A stretch of 64,000 nt of DNA from Mucilaginibacter empetricola (GTDB lineage Bacteria; Bacteroidota; Bacteroidia; Sphingobacteriales; Sphingobacteriaceae): assembly GCF_024808665.1 (NCBI RefSeq), contig NZ_JANUBZ010000001.1:434001-498000 (forward strand), written 5' to 3'. This document shows positions 25,838 to 35,945 of this stretch, piece after piece. Numbering within the stretch: position 1 is the first letter of the stretch; each line of letters begins with the position of its first letter. Position numbers and translations under genes: made by a program. Under the pieces are notes generated by a model. It made no database searches. It was given only the letters and a program-made list of their open reading frames with translations, and had not been told where the DNA came from.

Positions 25838-26011
25838 TTACACCAGCTCTGCTACCTCGTTCGCTTCTTTTTCTTTTTCGGATTTAGCTTTATTTAAAGC
25901 CTCCAGCTCATCATCATTTATCATGGTGATGGATAAGCCCATTTTTTCGGCAATGGATACTAATAGCTGAAAGTCTTTTTCTGATTTACCTGATACAATA
26001 GCAGCTGCCAT
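25838..26011 (-). CDS. 57-residue conserved hypothetical protein behind aspS
   Basis: This short frame has a good ATG 12 bp downstream of the aspS stop. It encodes an acidic helical protein beginning MAAAIVSGKSEKDFQLLVSI, with a MGLSITMINDDELEALNKAK centre and a Lys/Glu-rich tail. It resembles small antitoxin- or regulator-like proteins in size, but no toxin gene is adjacent. The close spacing implies co-transcription with aspS. It is too small for certainty. Confidence 0.55.
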   Translation of the reverse strand: MAAAIVSGKSEKDFQLLVSIAEKMGLSITMINDDELEALNKAKSEKEKEANEVAELV

Positions 26012-26023
26012 TTTTTATTATCC

Positions 26024-27769
26024 TTATAAAACGGTTTTAATCTTCAATTCATTCATCTGTGCCTCTGCAATGGTTGATGGTGTATCAATCATCACATCGC
26101 GGCCCGAGTTATTTTTAGGGAACGCAATCACATCTCGGATAGAATCTAAACCTGCAAAGATTGAACACAAACGGTCAAATCCTAATGCTAAACCACCATG
26201 TGGAGGTGCACCATACTCAAAGGCATCCATCAGGAAGCCGAATTGTTTTTGTGCCTCTTCGGGCGAAAAGCCCAGGTGTTTAAACATCAACGCTTGCAAA
26301 GTACGGTCGTGGATCCGGATAGAGCCCCCGCCAATTTCAGAACCGTTGAGTACTAAATCGTATGCATTGGCGCGTACATCACCCGGTGCGGTATCCAGCA
26401 GCGCAATATCCTCAGGTTTTGGCGAGGTGAACGGGTGGTGCATAGCATGGTAGCGGCTTGATTCTTCGTCCCATTCCAATAGCGGGAAATCCAGCACCCA
26501 TAATGGTGCAAAAGTATTTTTATCGCGTAAGCCCAAACGGTTTCCCATCTCCAGGCGAAGCTCACTTAATTGCTTGCGTACTTTATCGGCTTGTCCGGCT
26601 AAAACAAACATAATATCCCCCGGCTCGGCTTCAAATGCAGCTGCCCAGTTGGTTAAATCATCCTCGGTATAAAATTTATCAACTGATGATTTTAAAGTGC
26701 CGTCGGTATTATAGCGGCAATAAATCATGCCAGTAACACCAATTTGCGGGCGCTTTAACCATTCGGTAAGCTCATCAATTTGTTTACGGGTATATTCGGC
26801 ACAACCTTTAGCGTTGATACCTACTACCAGTTCGGCATTATCAAAAATGCTGAAACCGTTGCCTTTTACAATATCATTCAACTCAACAAACTGCATCCCG
26901 AAACGGATATCCGGTTTGTCTGATCCATACAAACGCATTGCGTCAGCATATTGCATACGCGGGAAGTTATGCAGATCGATCCCTTTTATGGTCTTGAACA
27001 AATGACGGGTTAAGCCTTCAAAAATATTCAGGATATCTTCCTGTTCGATATAGGATAGCTCACAATCTATTTGCGTAAATTCAGGCTGACGATCAGCTCT
27101 TAAATCCTCATCCCTAAAACATTTTACAATCTGGAAATAACGGTCAAAACCGCTCACCATCAATAATTGCTTAAAGGTTTGCGGCGATTGCGGTAAAGCG
27201 TAAAACTCACCCGGGTTCATACGGCTTGGTACCACAAAATCGCGAGCACCTTCGGGAGTTGATTTAATCAATACCGGGGTTTCAACTTCAATAAAGTTTA
27301 ATCCATCCAGGTATTTACGTACTTCCTGTGCCATTTTATGGCGAAGCATCAGGTTGTTGCGGATAGGGTTACGGCGCAAATCCAGATAGCGGTATTTAGC
27401 ACGAAGCTCTTCACCACCATCAGTTTCATCCTCAATCATAAAAGGAGGAATTTTAGATGGATTCAGTACTTCAATATCTTCCACAACAATCTCAATTTCG
27501 CCGGTGGACAGCTTTGCATTTTTACTGGTACGCTCAATTACAGTACCAGTAACTTTTATTACAAACTCACGACCAAGACCACGGCTTTTTTCGCGCAGCG
27601 AAGCATCAGAATCCGTATTAAAGATCAGCTGGGTTAAACCATAACGATCGCGTATATCAATAAAGGTTGTTCCGCCAAGGTCGCGTGATTTTTGCACCCA
27701 ACCGCATAAGGTAACCGTTTTGCCTAAATGGCTGATATTTAATTCGCCGCAAGTATGTGTTCTGAGCAT
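26024..27769 (-). CDS. aspS: Aspartyl-tRNA synthetase
   Basis: The 581-residue class IIb synthetase charges tRNA-Asp. It has an OB-fold anticodon-binding domain (about 1-105, [20 protein letters not shown]), motif 1 around residue 145, and motif 2 [18 protein letters not shown] near residue 216. A bacterial GAD insertion domain (about 290-410) and motif 3 ALGFDRL near residue 536 follow. The size and GAD domain show the bacterial type. The start codon follows a 166-bp divergent gap shared with the RsmI-like gene. Confidence 0.96.
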   Translation of the reverse strand: MLRTHTCGELNISHLGKTVTLCGWVQKSRDLGGTTFIDIRDRYGLTQLIFNTDSDASLREKSRGLGREFVIKVTGTVIERTSKNAKLSTGEIEIVVEDIEVLNPSKIPPFMIEDETDGGEELRAKYRYLDLRRNPIRNNLMLRHKMAQEVRKYLDGLNFIEVETPVLIKSTPEGARDFVVPSRMNPGEFYALPQSPQTFKQLLMVSGFDRYFQIVKCFRDEDLRADRQPEFTQIDCELSYIEQEDILNIFEGLTRHLFKTIKGIDLHNFPRMQYADAMRLYGSDKPDIRFGMQFVELNDIVKGNGFSIFDNAELVVGINAKGCAEYTRKQIDELTEWLKRPQIGVTGMIYCRYNTDGTLKSSVDKFYTEDDLTNWAAAFEAEPGDIMFVLAGQADKVRKQLSELRLEMGNRLGLRDKNTFAPLWVLDFPLLEWDEESSRYHAMHHPFTSPKPEDIALLDTAPGDVRANAYDLVLNGSEIGGGSIRIHDRTLQALMFKHLGFSPEEAQKQFGFLMDAFEYGAPPHGGLALGFDRLCSIFAGLDSIRDVIAFPKNNSGRDVMIDTPSTIAEAQMNELKIKTVL

Positions 27770-27935
27770 GGTACTGATTTATAAAGTTTGCAAAAGTACA
27801 TTTTTGAGCCGAAAGGTGAAATATTTAATGCAGGAAGGAGTATTATTCACACTATATTATTAAACCGGCAATAAACCAGTTTTCAATTATCCTTTCTATA
27901 GTATTATTTAAAACAAAAAACAGCAATTTTGCAAT

Positions 27936-28646
27936 ATGCCATTAGGAACGCTCTATTTAATACCAGTCCCGCTTGCCGAAGAGGCATCGGCCAAATCATT
28001 TACGCCATATTTGGTTGATACCATCAACAGCATAAAAGAATATATTGTTGAAAATGAAAAAACTGCCCGCAGGTTTCTTAAAGAAGCCGGCCTTAAAACG
28101 CCGCAAAGCGAGTTGATTGTTCATGATTATGGCAAACATAACCGTGCGGATGGTAATGCAGAATTTTTTAAAGGTTTACAAGCCGGCAATAGTGTAGGGC
28201 TGATGAGCGAAGCTGGTTGCCCCGGCATAGCCGATCCGGGTGCTGAGATTGTGGAGAAAGCACATCGCATGGGGATTAAAGTAGTGCCATTGGTTGGGCC
28301 GAGTTCCATTTTGCTGGCGCTGATGGCATCGGGGTTTAATGGGCAAAGTTTTACTTTTCATGGCTATTTGCCCATTGATAAGGTTTTGCGAACCAAAAAA
28401 ATAAAAGAACTGGAAAGTATCACTGAAAAACTGGATCAAACACAGTTATTTATCGAAACGCCTTTCCGCAACAACTCCTTGCTAGACGATATTTTAAAAA
28501 GCGCAAATCCCAAAACCCGTTTGTGTATTGCATGTGATTTAACTGCCGCTACCGAATTGGTACAAACAAAAACCATCGCCGAATGGCAAAAAAAAGTACC
28601 CGAGCTGCATAAACGGCCAACTATCTTCTTACTATTTCACCGTTAA
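27936..28646 (+). CDS. RsmI-like SAM-dependent methyltransferase
   Basis: The 236-residue tetrapyrrole-methylase-fold protein is related to RsmI, which methylates C1402 of 16S rRNA. The signature GLMSEAGCPGIADPGAEIV is present (about 87-105) with VVPLVGPSSILLALMASG following. The N-terminal LYLIPVPLAE differs from the canonical GTPIGN, and the protein is shorter than RsmI (~280). It is a known Bacteroidota variant, and the rRNA target is an inference. It is followed 6 bp later by an FAD monooxygenase gene. Confidence 0.8.
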   Translation: MPLGTLYLIPVPLAEEASAKSFTPYLVDTINSIKEYIVENEKTARRFLKEAGLKTPQSELIVHDYGKHNRADGNAEFFKGLQAGNSVGLMSEAGCPGIADPGAEIVEKAHRMGIKVVPLVGPSSILLALMASGFNGQSFTFHGYLPIDKVLRTKKIKELESITEKLDQTQLFIETPFRNNSLLDDILKSANPKTRLCIACDLTAATELVQTKTIAEWQKKVPELHKRPTIFLLFHR

Positions 28647-28652
28647 TGCTGA

Positions 28653-30251
28653 ATGACCCTTTCTGAGACGCATACCAAAGTATTGATTGTTGGCGCGGGT
28701 CCTTCGGGACTGATGATGGCGGCACAATTACTGCGGCATGGCGTTCAGCCGGTTATTATTGACATTAAACGGGGACCAACAGATGAGTCAAAAGCATTAG
28801 CTGTACAAGCCCGCTCGCTGGAGATTTACCGGCAAATGGGCATTATTGACAAGATATTGAAGGATGGCAAACAAGCCCAGGCCGTTTCGTTTAACCGTAA
28901 TGGCAAACAGATTGCCCAGCTGCAATTCAGCCATGTTGGCGAAGGGCAAACCTTGTTTCCGTTTATTCATTTGTATCAGCAAAGCAAAAATGAACGATTG
29001 CTGCTTGAATTCTTAACCCTTAATTGCTGCCCGGTTTACTGGGAAACTAATTTAATCTCCATAAAACAAACTACAGATACGGTAACAGCCGAAATTCAAA
29101 ATAACAACAGCATATTAACCCTGCAATGCGATTATGTGGTGGGTGCCGATGGCGCGCATAGCGTAGTACGCAAACAATCGGGCATTGCTTTTAGCGGTGA
29201 TACTTATCAGCATGAATTTTATTTGGCTGATGTTGAATTGGATAATGATACATTTAATGACAATGAAGTACAGCTTTTTTTAGAAAAGAAAGGCTTTTCG
29301 GTCTTTTTCCCAATGCCTGAACCCAACCGTTTCCGCATAATTGGCAATCTGCCGGAGAATCTTAATAAAAAGGAAGATCTGGTAATAGAAGACGTATTGC
29401 CTTGTTTAAATTCCATAACTGGTTTATCCGTAAATATCTCCCATAATTATTGGTTTACCACCTACCGTTTACATCACCGCATGGCTGATAAATTCAGACA
29501 GCAGCGTTGTTTTTTAGTGGGCGATGCCGCGCATATCCATTCGCCGGTTGGCGGCCAGGGGATGAACACTGGCTTGCAGGATGCTTACAATTTGGCATGG
29601 AAGCTGGCAGGCGTGGTCAATAATCAGCTTAACCCATCCATACTGGATAGTTATAGTATAGAAAGAATGCCTGTTGCCAAAGATCTGTTAAGCACAACCG
29701 ATAGGGTTTTTAGCTTTGTTATGTCGGGTGGCATTTTTGCCAATCTATTTAAAAAATGGCTGCTACCTGCGGCACTCAAATGGGTTTGGAGTAAAGAGAA
29801 TATAAGGGAAGAGTTTTTTAAGCGGGTATCGCAAATTGGCATCAGTTACCGGGATAGCGCTATTAATTTAAATGTAAGTCAATCCACCCAAATAAAAGCC
29901 GGCGACAGGCTGCCCTATCTCAAAGTTTTTGATGAAAAAAAACAATTGGAAACCGATTTACACGAGTGGTGTAGCAAGCCTGGTTTTACGCTTATTGTTG
30001 TAGGGAAATTGGCCGAGCTTGATCTGTTTACACTGGCCAAATGGATAACACAAAACTATCAGCCGGCGCTTAATTTCTTTTACCTGCCACCATCGGCAAA
30101 AAACCAGCCTGTTTTTGATGCTTTTGAAATAAAAGCCAACCAGGCCAAATCATTAATTGTACGCCCTGATATGTACATCGGCTTTATTAATGATAAGGTG
30201 GATATGGTGTTAATGGATAATTATTTGAGAAATATAGTTGGTGTAAATTGA
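28653..30251 (+). CDS. FAD-dependent aromatic monooxygenase (PheA/TfdB family)
   Basis: The 532-residue flavoprotein has a dinucleotide-binding motif VLIVGAGPSGLMMAAQLL (about 9-26), GADGAHSVVR (about 165-175), and GDAAHIHSPVGGQGMNTGLQ (about 290-310), the FAD ribityl site. A C-terminal thioredoxin-like domain (about 400-530) completes the class A hydroxylase architecture of phenol and polyketide hydroxylases. The substrate is unknown. It is 6 bp after the RsmI-like gene, which is probably incidental co-transcription. Confidence 0.87.
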   Translation: MTLSETHTKVLIVGAGPSGLMMAAQLLRHGVQPVIIDIKRGPTDESKALAVQARSLEIYRQMGIIDKILKDGKQAQAVSFNRNGKQIAQLQFSHVGEGQTLFPFIHLYQQSKNERLLLEFLTLNCCPVYWETNLISIKQTTDTVTAEIQNNNSILTLQCDYVVGADGAHSVVRKQSGIAFSGDTYQHEFYLADVELDNDTFNDNEVQLFLEKKGFSVFFPMPEPNRFRIIGNLPENLNKKEDLVIEDVLPCLNSITGLSVNISHNYWFTTYRLHHRMADKFRQQRCFLVGDAAHIHSPVGGQGMNTGLQDAYNLAWKLAGVVNNQLNPSILDSYSIERMPVAKDLLSTTDRVFSFVMSGGIFANLFKKWLLPAALKWVWSKENIREEFFKRVSQIGISYRDSAINLNVSQSTQIKAGDRLPYLKVFDEKKQLETDLHEWCSKPGFTLIVVGKLAELDLFTLAKWITQNYQPALNFFYLPPSAKNQPVFDAFEIKANQAKSLIVRPDMYIGFINDKVDMVLMDNYLRNIVGVN

Positions 30252-30265
30252 TGACTGACTGTTAT

Positions 30266-32191
30266 CTACCTTACTACCAACACCCAGCCCGAATATTTAT
30301 GCCCGTTTTTAAGATCAATTAAATAATAATAGGTACCAATTGGTACATTTTTATTATTATAGGTTCCATTCCAGGCCTTGGCGTAGCCGGTGCTGGCAAA
30401 TACCACGCTCCCATAACGGTCAAAAATCTGTGTAAGCGATTCCGGGTAAGTATCAAGTGCTGTAATATCCCAGGTATCATTTACCCCATCGCCATTTGGC
30501 GTAAATGTATTAGGAATCGTTATTTCTTTATAAACCCTTATAAATACGTCAGCCGTGGCATCACTACCACAACCTACCGTTGGCGTTACATGTAACGTAT
30601 AGGTTATATCAGCCGGTGGGGTAGCAACCGGATCAAGTACCGTACTGCTGCTCAAATACGTATCCGGCGTCCAGTAATAAGTTACGTCTGTTCCTTTTGC
30701 CGTTCCATTAAGCGTTACGGATTGTCCCTGGGTTATTTCCTTATTTGCGCCGGCATTTGCTACCGGCTTTTTAAGCACATTTACCATTACCGTATCCGTA
30801 GCGGTGCAAGCATTGCTGTTACTAACCGTTACCACATAAGCCGTTGTATCCGTTGGGCTCGCTATTGGATCGGCTATAGTCGGGTCTGATAAATCTTTGG
30901 TTGGCGACCAGCTATAGGCCGTACCACCGCTGGCATTCAGGGTGGTATTGTCGCCTTCGCAAATGGTTACGTCAGCTCCTGCATTCGCTACCGGCTGGGC
31001 ATATACATTAACCGTTACAGCCGCACTTGAGGAGCAATTGCCCGAGGTAACCACTACACTATAATCTCCGGCAGCAGCCGCGGTTATATTATCTATTGAT
31101 GGATTTTGAATGGATGATGTAAAGCCATTGGGCCCGGTCCAACTATAACCTGTTCCGGTTGATGCAGTAAGATTTAAGGTATTGCCGACACATAAAGGTG
31201 TATTTGCAGTAGCCGTGGAAGATGGCGTATCGTTAATAACAATGGTAAGTACGTTAGAAACTACCCGGCAACTGGCCGAACTGATATTGCTGGTTTCGGC
31301 ACTGGCCAGCCGGTATTCATAAGTCCCCACAGCTGTAGGATTAGCGGTATAAGATAAAGAGGTTGCTCCCGGAATATCAATCCAGCTTGTGCCATTATTA
31401 ATTTGCCATTGATAAGCCGGGCTTGTATAACCGCTTACCGGCGCTACCGTTAAGGTATATGGTGTTGTTTGCCCCGCGCATGCGCTTAATGAACTTAATG
31501 ACGATGAACTAAAGCCGGCAACAAGCGAGGGACCATATGGCCTGAAGGTAATATCGTCCAAAGCCAGATCATTAGCCGGTGCACCACCGTTGCTGTTATT
31601 GGTCATTTTTATGATGACGTTTGATACATTTGCCGGAAGGGTAAAGTCAAATAAAAACTGGATCCACTTAAATGCATCTTTTCGTTGGGCAATGGACCCG
31701 GTATCATAACTCTGTATAACCGTACCATCTGTTGTTTCGATAGAAAAGATAATATCCGGCGGACTCAGGTCGCTATATCTTAACAGATTCCCTATCCAGG
31801 CACCGAATTGGTAAGTTGTTCCTCCGCATAAACCATCTACTTCTCTTTTATAAAAGTAATCTGTTTTTGAAACGCTGGCATTTACCACCATCATATAGCC
31901 ACCGGTATTCCCGGTATGATCGGTAGTTGTCCACCAAACATTCGGGCTATTGGTTGTATTCTCAATGGTATAGTAACCATCTTGAGGAAAATCAGCCGAA
32001 GTATAAGTATAACTGGTTGAACCGGAGTCGGCAGACAATGCACCCGAGTGAGTGGCAGTGCCCGAACCAAATGTAATATCAACAACAGGATCGCCCAGGC
32101 TTTGTGCCATGCTGTTTTTGATGTTCAAACAGACCATTAATACGATAGTTAATAATAGAACCTTACCTTTTATGCTTTTACTTTTTTCCAT
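30266..32191 (-). CDS. Secreted multi-domain protein with T9SS type B sorting domain
   Basis: The 641-residue protein has a signal peptide (about 1-29), a beta-sandwich N-terminal domain (about 30-215), and several Ig/PKD-like domains (about 220-545) rich in Ser/Thr/Ala. A gliding motility-associated CHU_C domain closes it, with TIPNTFTPNGDGVNDTWDI (~558) and GTYYYLIDLKNGHKYSG (~620). The CHU_C tail directs export and surface attachment by the type IX secretion system. It is probably an adhesin or carbohydrate-binding surface protein. It has no adjacent catalytic gene, so its ligand is unknown. Confidence 0.88.
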   Translation of the reverse strand: MEKSKSIKGKVLLLTIVLMVCLNIKNSMAQSLGDPVVDITFGSGTATHSGALSADSGSTSYTYTSADFPQDGYYTIENTTNSPNVWWTTTDHTGNTGGYMMVVNASVSKTDYFYKREVDGLCGGTTYQFGAWIGNLLRYSDLSPPDIIFSIETTDGTVIQSYDTGSIAQRKDAFKWIQFLFDFTLPANVSNVIIKMTNNSNGGAPANDLALDDITFRPYGPSLVAGFSSSSLSSLSACAGQTTPYTLTVAPVSGYTSPAYQWQINNGTSWIDIPGATSLSYTANPTAVGTYEYRLASAETSNISSASCRVVSNVLTIVINDTPSSTATANTPLCVGNTLNLTASTGTGYSWTGPNGFTSSIQNPSIDNITAAAAGDYSVVVTSGNCSSSAAVTVNVYAQPVANAGADVTICEGDNTTLNASGGTAYSWSPTKDLSDPTIADPIASPTDTTAYVVTVSNSNACTATDTVMVNVLKKPVANAGANKEITQGQSVTLNGTAKGTDVTYYWTPDTYLSSSTVLDPVATPPADITYTLHVTPTVGCGSDATADVFIRVYKEITIPNTFTPNGDGVNDTWDITALDTYPESLTQIFDRYGSVVFASTGYAKAWNGTYNNKNVPIGTYYYLIDLKNGHKYSGWVLVVR

Positions 32192-32606
32192 TTTTTATGC
32201 TGGCCGCAATAGTTTAATGCATTTCATAAAATAGGTGCCTGCACTTAACATGCAGACACCCGGGCTGATAAAACGAACTCCTTTAATTGGGGAGAACTAT
32301 GATTGATAATTAAGGGACATTATTATATCGTTAATAGCAAAGAGACATTTATATACAGGTGATACATCCTGAGTACAAAATCAAATTGACTGATGTAAAG
32401 CTATTGAGGGAGGGTGATTTTAAATAAATAGTATCGGTAAACAATGGTTTTGTACCGATAAACAAGCTACGTCCATCAGCTTAGGGGCAAAAGCCATATA
32501 GCTATCGCTGACAGGCAGCTCTGCTGCATCTGATTGCGTTGCTATTCAAAATAACAATGGAATAATAAATTGATAGGATAGGGGTTTGTGTAGACAAAGG
32601 GGTTAA
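32192..32606. other. 415-bp intergenic region with two hairpins
   Basis: No ORF of note lies here. Two hairpins are visible: 32234-32260 (GGTGcCTGCA with TGCAGaCACC) and 32432-32460 (TATCGGTA with TACCGATA). The left part is the upstream region of the leftward T9SS protein gene, the right part lies beyond the 3' end of miaE. Nothing else was recognised. Confidence 0.6.
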
Positions 32607-33206
32607 TCAACCATGTATGGTTTCTGCCTTGCCATAATTCTGAATAATCTCCGCTTCAAAAGCCAGGCATTCTTTCCAGCGGGTTTCTACATCAATATCG
32701 CCACAATATTTTCTAGCAAGGCGGATAAACATGGCATAATGTGTGGCTTCGCTGATCATCAGTTCGTGATAAAAAACAGACAGCTCTGCGTCATTAATAT
32801 TTTCGGATAATACTTTAAAACGTTCGCAACTGCGTGCTTCAATCATCGCCGAAAAAAGCAACCGGTCAACCAATTGAACGGTTCGGCCGCCGCCAATAAC
32901 TACAAATTTGCGCAATTCATTTACGTAATTGTCCTTCCGCTCGCGGCCAAGTACAAAGCCTCGAGCCAATATAATGTCATGTACTCTTTTAAAATGATCC
33001 ATTTCTTCCTGCACCAATAGGGCCATTTCCTGCACCAGGTCTGACAGGTTTGGATTTTGAACAATAAGGGTAATGGCATTGCTGGCAGCCTTTTGCTCGC
33101 AAAAAGCATGATCGGTTAATAACTCTTCAATATTGCTTTCCACCACGTTTTTAACCCATAGCGGGTCTGTAGGTAATTGCAGTTTAAGAATGGTTTTATC
33201 GCTCAC
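32607..33206 (-). CDS. miaE: tRNA-(ms2io6A37) hydroxylase MiaE-like
   Basis: The 199-residue helical protein carries the two E-x(n)-E-x-x-H motifs of a ferritin-like di-iron hydroxylase: EEMDHFKRVHDI (about 67-78), EARSCERFKVL (about 117-127) and ISEATHYAMFI (about 151-161). MiaE hydroxylates the isopentenyl group on adenosine 37 of tRNA using O2. No miaB or miaA lies in the window. The identification follows motif order and length; substrate specificity is inferred. Confidence 0.85.
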   Translation of the reverse strand: MSDKTILKLQLPTDPLWVKNVVESNIEELLTDHAFCEQKAASNAITLIVQNPNLSDLVQEMALLVQEEMDHFKRVHDIILARGFVLGRERKDNYVNELRKFVVIGGGRTVQLVDRLLFSAMIEARSCERFKVLSENINDAELSVFYHELMISEATHYAMFIRLARKYCGDIDVETRWKECLAFEAEIIQNYGKAETIHG

Positions 33207-33329
33207 AGTACAAAGATAGTTTTTTGATGGGGAAAGGTAAAAGACTAAGTGTTTCGGCAGTGTATCAGTTTGAATTTTATTTTATGTGATTGTAGCATTA
33301 ATGTGTATTTCGCCGTAATATCTATAAAA

Positions 33330-33656
33330 ATGAAAACATTTATTTTCATCGCTTGCATAGGTTTGATTTTTGTTTCCTGCAAAAAAACCGGTGTGCCCCC
33401 TTATCAAAGTCAGGGAGTTATAACCGGCTATGATCCCAGAACATGCCAAACGTGTGGCGGCCTTTTTATAACAATCAACAACGATACCACCAAAAATGCT
33501 CCACCACATTACGATATTAATGAAAGCTTACAACAGTTAGGGATCAACCCAAATGCTAAATTTCCAATAAATGTTAGCCTTAATTGGATGCATGATACAA
33601 CTGCATTGGGAAGATACGGTTATATCATAGTTACCAAAATAAAAGTCATTAACTAA
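33330..33656 (+). CDS. Small lipoprotein, unknown function
   Basis: The 108-residue protein starts at the ATG that gives a lipoprotein signal (MKTFIFIACIGLIFVSC, Cys at 17). A longer frame from 33249 has no signal and was rejected. A conserved-looking C-x-x-C (RTCQTCGG, about 42-49) follows, then a beta-rich region. It is probably anchored on the outer or inner membrane. I do not recognise the family. No close partner gene is in view. Confidence 0.55.
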   Translation: MKTFIFIACIGLIFVSCKKTGVPPYQSQGVITGYDPRTCQTCGGLFITINNDTTKNAPPHYDINESLQQLGINPNAKFPINVSLNWMHDTTALGRYGYIIVTKIKVIN

Positions 33657-33914
33657 GGTTGCCAATCAGCCAATTTCACAATATCCTTAATCCTCATCGG
33701 AATCTTAGTTAACCCAACCAGTGCTTTGCGAAAAGTCAACACCGTATTTTTACCCTAAAAAATACCGTTAAAGTACGGCTTGTGGGGAAAAGACAACCAC
33801 TACCTTAGCATTGATTTATAATCGCACCTAAACCTTATCACAGTTAATAAAATGGCGTTTGCTGAAAAGCCTGCAACAGAGTAAGCACCTAAACCTTTTT
33901 TTATCCTAAATATC

Positions 33915-34352
33915 ATGACTAATCCATTAACCCTGTACGTACCTATCAAACAGGATGACGCATCGCAAAAAATAGCACAAACAGTACACGATACTTTTGT
34001 AGCCACTGTTAAAGCCGGTCTTGATTCATCAGAAATTGTACACTATGCGCGTGTTTCGCTGATTCCTAATGCATCTGGCGAAGGCATTAACGCGCTTATG
34101 CTAATGACCGAATTTGATGGCCCAATGAACCCGTACCTTAAATTTTTCTGGGACAATCCGGGCACTCAATTTGCTTTTTCAACCATAGCTGGCATTGCTT
34201 TAACGCCGCCAAACCCTCCGGTAAAAGATCTTACAGGTTTTGAGAATTTTATTAATAACAATAACCTTAACGAGGCCGGCGATATGTACGCTGCATATCC
34301 GCAAACGGTAAAAGAAATTGAGAAAGCTTTTAGCAAAGAAAAAGCACACTAA
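33915..34352 (+). CDS. Hypothetical protein linked to a Dyp-type peroxidase gene
   Basis: The 145-residue cytoplasmic protein has a mixed alpha/beta composition. The core is LYVPIKQDDASQKIAQTVHD followed by YARVSLIPN and MLMTEFDGPMNPYLKFFWDN, a ferredoxin-like arrangement reminiscent of the Dyp N-terminal half-domain. It is 67 bp upstream of the Dyp peroxidase gene, so it may be a partner or regulator. No catalytic residues for haem binding were seen. The function is unknown. Confidence 0.6.
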   Translation: MTNPLTLYVPIKQDDASQKIAQTVHDTFVATVKAGLDSSEIVHYARVSLIPNASGEGINALMLMTEFDGPMNPYLKFFWDNPGTQFAFSTIAGIALTPPNPPVKDLTGFENFINNNNLNEAGDMYAAYPQTVKEIEKAFSKEKAH

Positions 34353-34419
34353 GGCTTTTAAATTGATCTATCAGCCGGGCTCTCCGGCTGATAATTTTTA
34401 CTTCTTTAATTTTTAAGCC

Positions 34420-35778
34420 ATGCCTGCAACTAATTCTTCTCAACCAGACAAAAACAATGTACAGGGCATGATTATGAGGGGCTATACGCACCCATGGTCT
34501 TGTCACCTGATATTTAAATTTGCAACCCAGCCGGGGGCAAAAGAATTTATCAAAACCATACTACCCTACGTGCAATCAGCCGCTGATTGGGGCGACAACA
34601 AGCCCGAAATAATGCTGAACATAGGCTTTACATTCACGGGGCTTAAATTAGTAAGTAAACTTACCACAAGTGACCTCGCTGGATTTCCACCAACGTTTAA
34701 GCAGGGCCCGGCTTCGGCAGGTTCTCAACAATCATTGAATGATTTTGGCACAAGTGCTCCTAATACCTGGGTATTTGGACAAACAGGCAAACAAGTTGAT
34801 TGTGTAGTGCACGTGTATGGAATGGACGAACCTGCACTTAATAAACTGGTTAAAATAGTGGCCGATGCTGCAGTTGCCGGTGGCCTAACCGAATATCTGC
34901 CTATTGCCAACGGCACAAAAAGACTGGAAGAATACGCTACCGTACCGCGTAACAGTATTCATTTTGGTTATCTGGACGGCATTGATCAACCCGCGCTTGG
35001 CTGGGGTAGCCCGAGTGATCCGGCAGATTTAAGTGCATTCCTTATCGGCTATCCCAATAAAACTTCACAGCCCGGCCCATCGTATGGAAACGCAGGGATC
35101 TTTGCAAAAGATGGCTGTTATAACGCCTTCCGGATGTTATACCAGGATGTAAATGTATTTGACACCTTTTTGGAGACCAATGCAAAGGCAATAGCTCCCA
35201 AAATCGGTAAATCTGTTGAAGATACCATAGCATGGCTGGCCGCAAAGCTAAACGGGCGCTGGTTAAACGGATCGCCGCTTGAATTATCGCCTGATGCACC
35301 CGATCCTAAAACCAGCCACGCAACTGCTTTTGGATATTCAGGCGATACTACCGGTATGAAATGCCCCTTTGCTGCGCATAACCGGGTTGCCAATCCGCGC
35401 GACGAGGAGTTATCAGAACAAGGACCGCCGCCACGACTGATAAGAAGAGGCATGGCTTATGGTCAGCCCTTCAACTCAAAAACAGCAAGTGAAGACAGGG
35501 GATTGATCGGCTTATTTTTATGCGGATCATTATCCAACCAGTTTGAGCTGCTTTACTCCTGGATCAACACAACCAATTTCAGTAACCTATTTCCATCTCA
35601 ACAAGGGCAGGATGCTTTAATTGCCAACAGGAGTATGCCCGGTGCTGATACTTCCTTCACCATTCCTACCCCGGCTGGACCTGTAGAAATAGAAAGTCTG
35701 CCGCAATTTGTGGTAGCGCGCGGAACAGCATATTGCATATTACCAGGTATCAGTACTTTAAAAAGTATTGTAGAATAA
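34420..35778 (+). CDS. Dyp-type haem peroxidase
   Basis: The 452-residue protein has the dye-decolourising peroxidase signature GYLDG (about 185-189, FGYLDGIDQPA) with its catalytic Asp. The haem-binding CPFAAHNRVANPRD (about 311-324) carries the proximal His. It oxidises phenolic or dye substrates with peroxide. There is no Tat or Sec signal, so cytoplasmic or encapsulin-type location is possible, although no encapsulin gene is nearby. Preceded by a small partner-like gene, followed by a strong terminator. Confidence 0.87.
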   Translation: MPATNSSQPDKNNVQGMIMRGYTHPWSCHLIFKFATQPGAKEFIKTILPYVQSAADWGDNKPEIMLNIGFTFTGLKLVSKLTTSDLAGFPPTFKQGPASAGSQQSLNDFGTSAPNTWVFGQTGKQVDCVVHVYGMDEPALNKLVKIVADAAVAGGLTEYLPIANGTKRLEEYATVPRNSIHFGYLDGIDQPALGWGSPSDPADLSAFLIGYPNKTSQPGPSYGNAGIFAKDGCYNAFRMLYQDVNVFDTFLETNAKAIAPKIGKSVEDTIAWLAAKLNGRWLNGSPLELSPDAPDPKTSHATAFGYSGDTTGMKCPFAAHNRVANPRDEELSEQGPPPRLIRRGMAYGQPFNSKTASEDRGLIGLFLCGSLSNQFELLYSWINTTNFSNLFPSQQGQDALIANRSMPGADTSFTIPTPAGPVEIESLPQFVVARGTAYCILPGISTLKSIVE

Positions 35779-35791
35779 TTTCGTTTTTAAG

Positions 35792-35825
35792 TAGCCGCCG
35801 TATAATCTAACGGCGGCTATTTTTC
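35792..35825 (+). terminator. Intrinsic terminator after the Dyp peroxidase gene
   Basis: TAGCCGCCG (35792-35800) pairs with CGGCGGCTA (35811-35819), loop of 10 bases, followed by a run of T. Confidence 0.9.
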
Positions 35826-35945
35826 TTTACTTTCCTCCAATTCTATTTGTAATATATTAATGATAAAAGCCAGCAAGTTTTGCCAGGCATGGTTTACTCA
35901 AATCATTTTATTTAACTTGCCTGTCTAACAGACAATTTATTTAAA

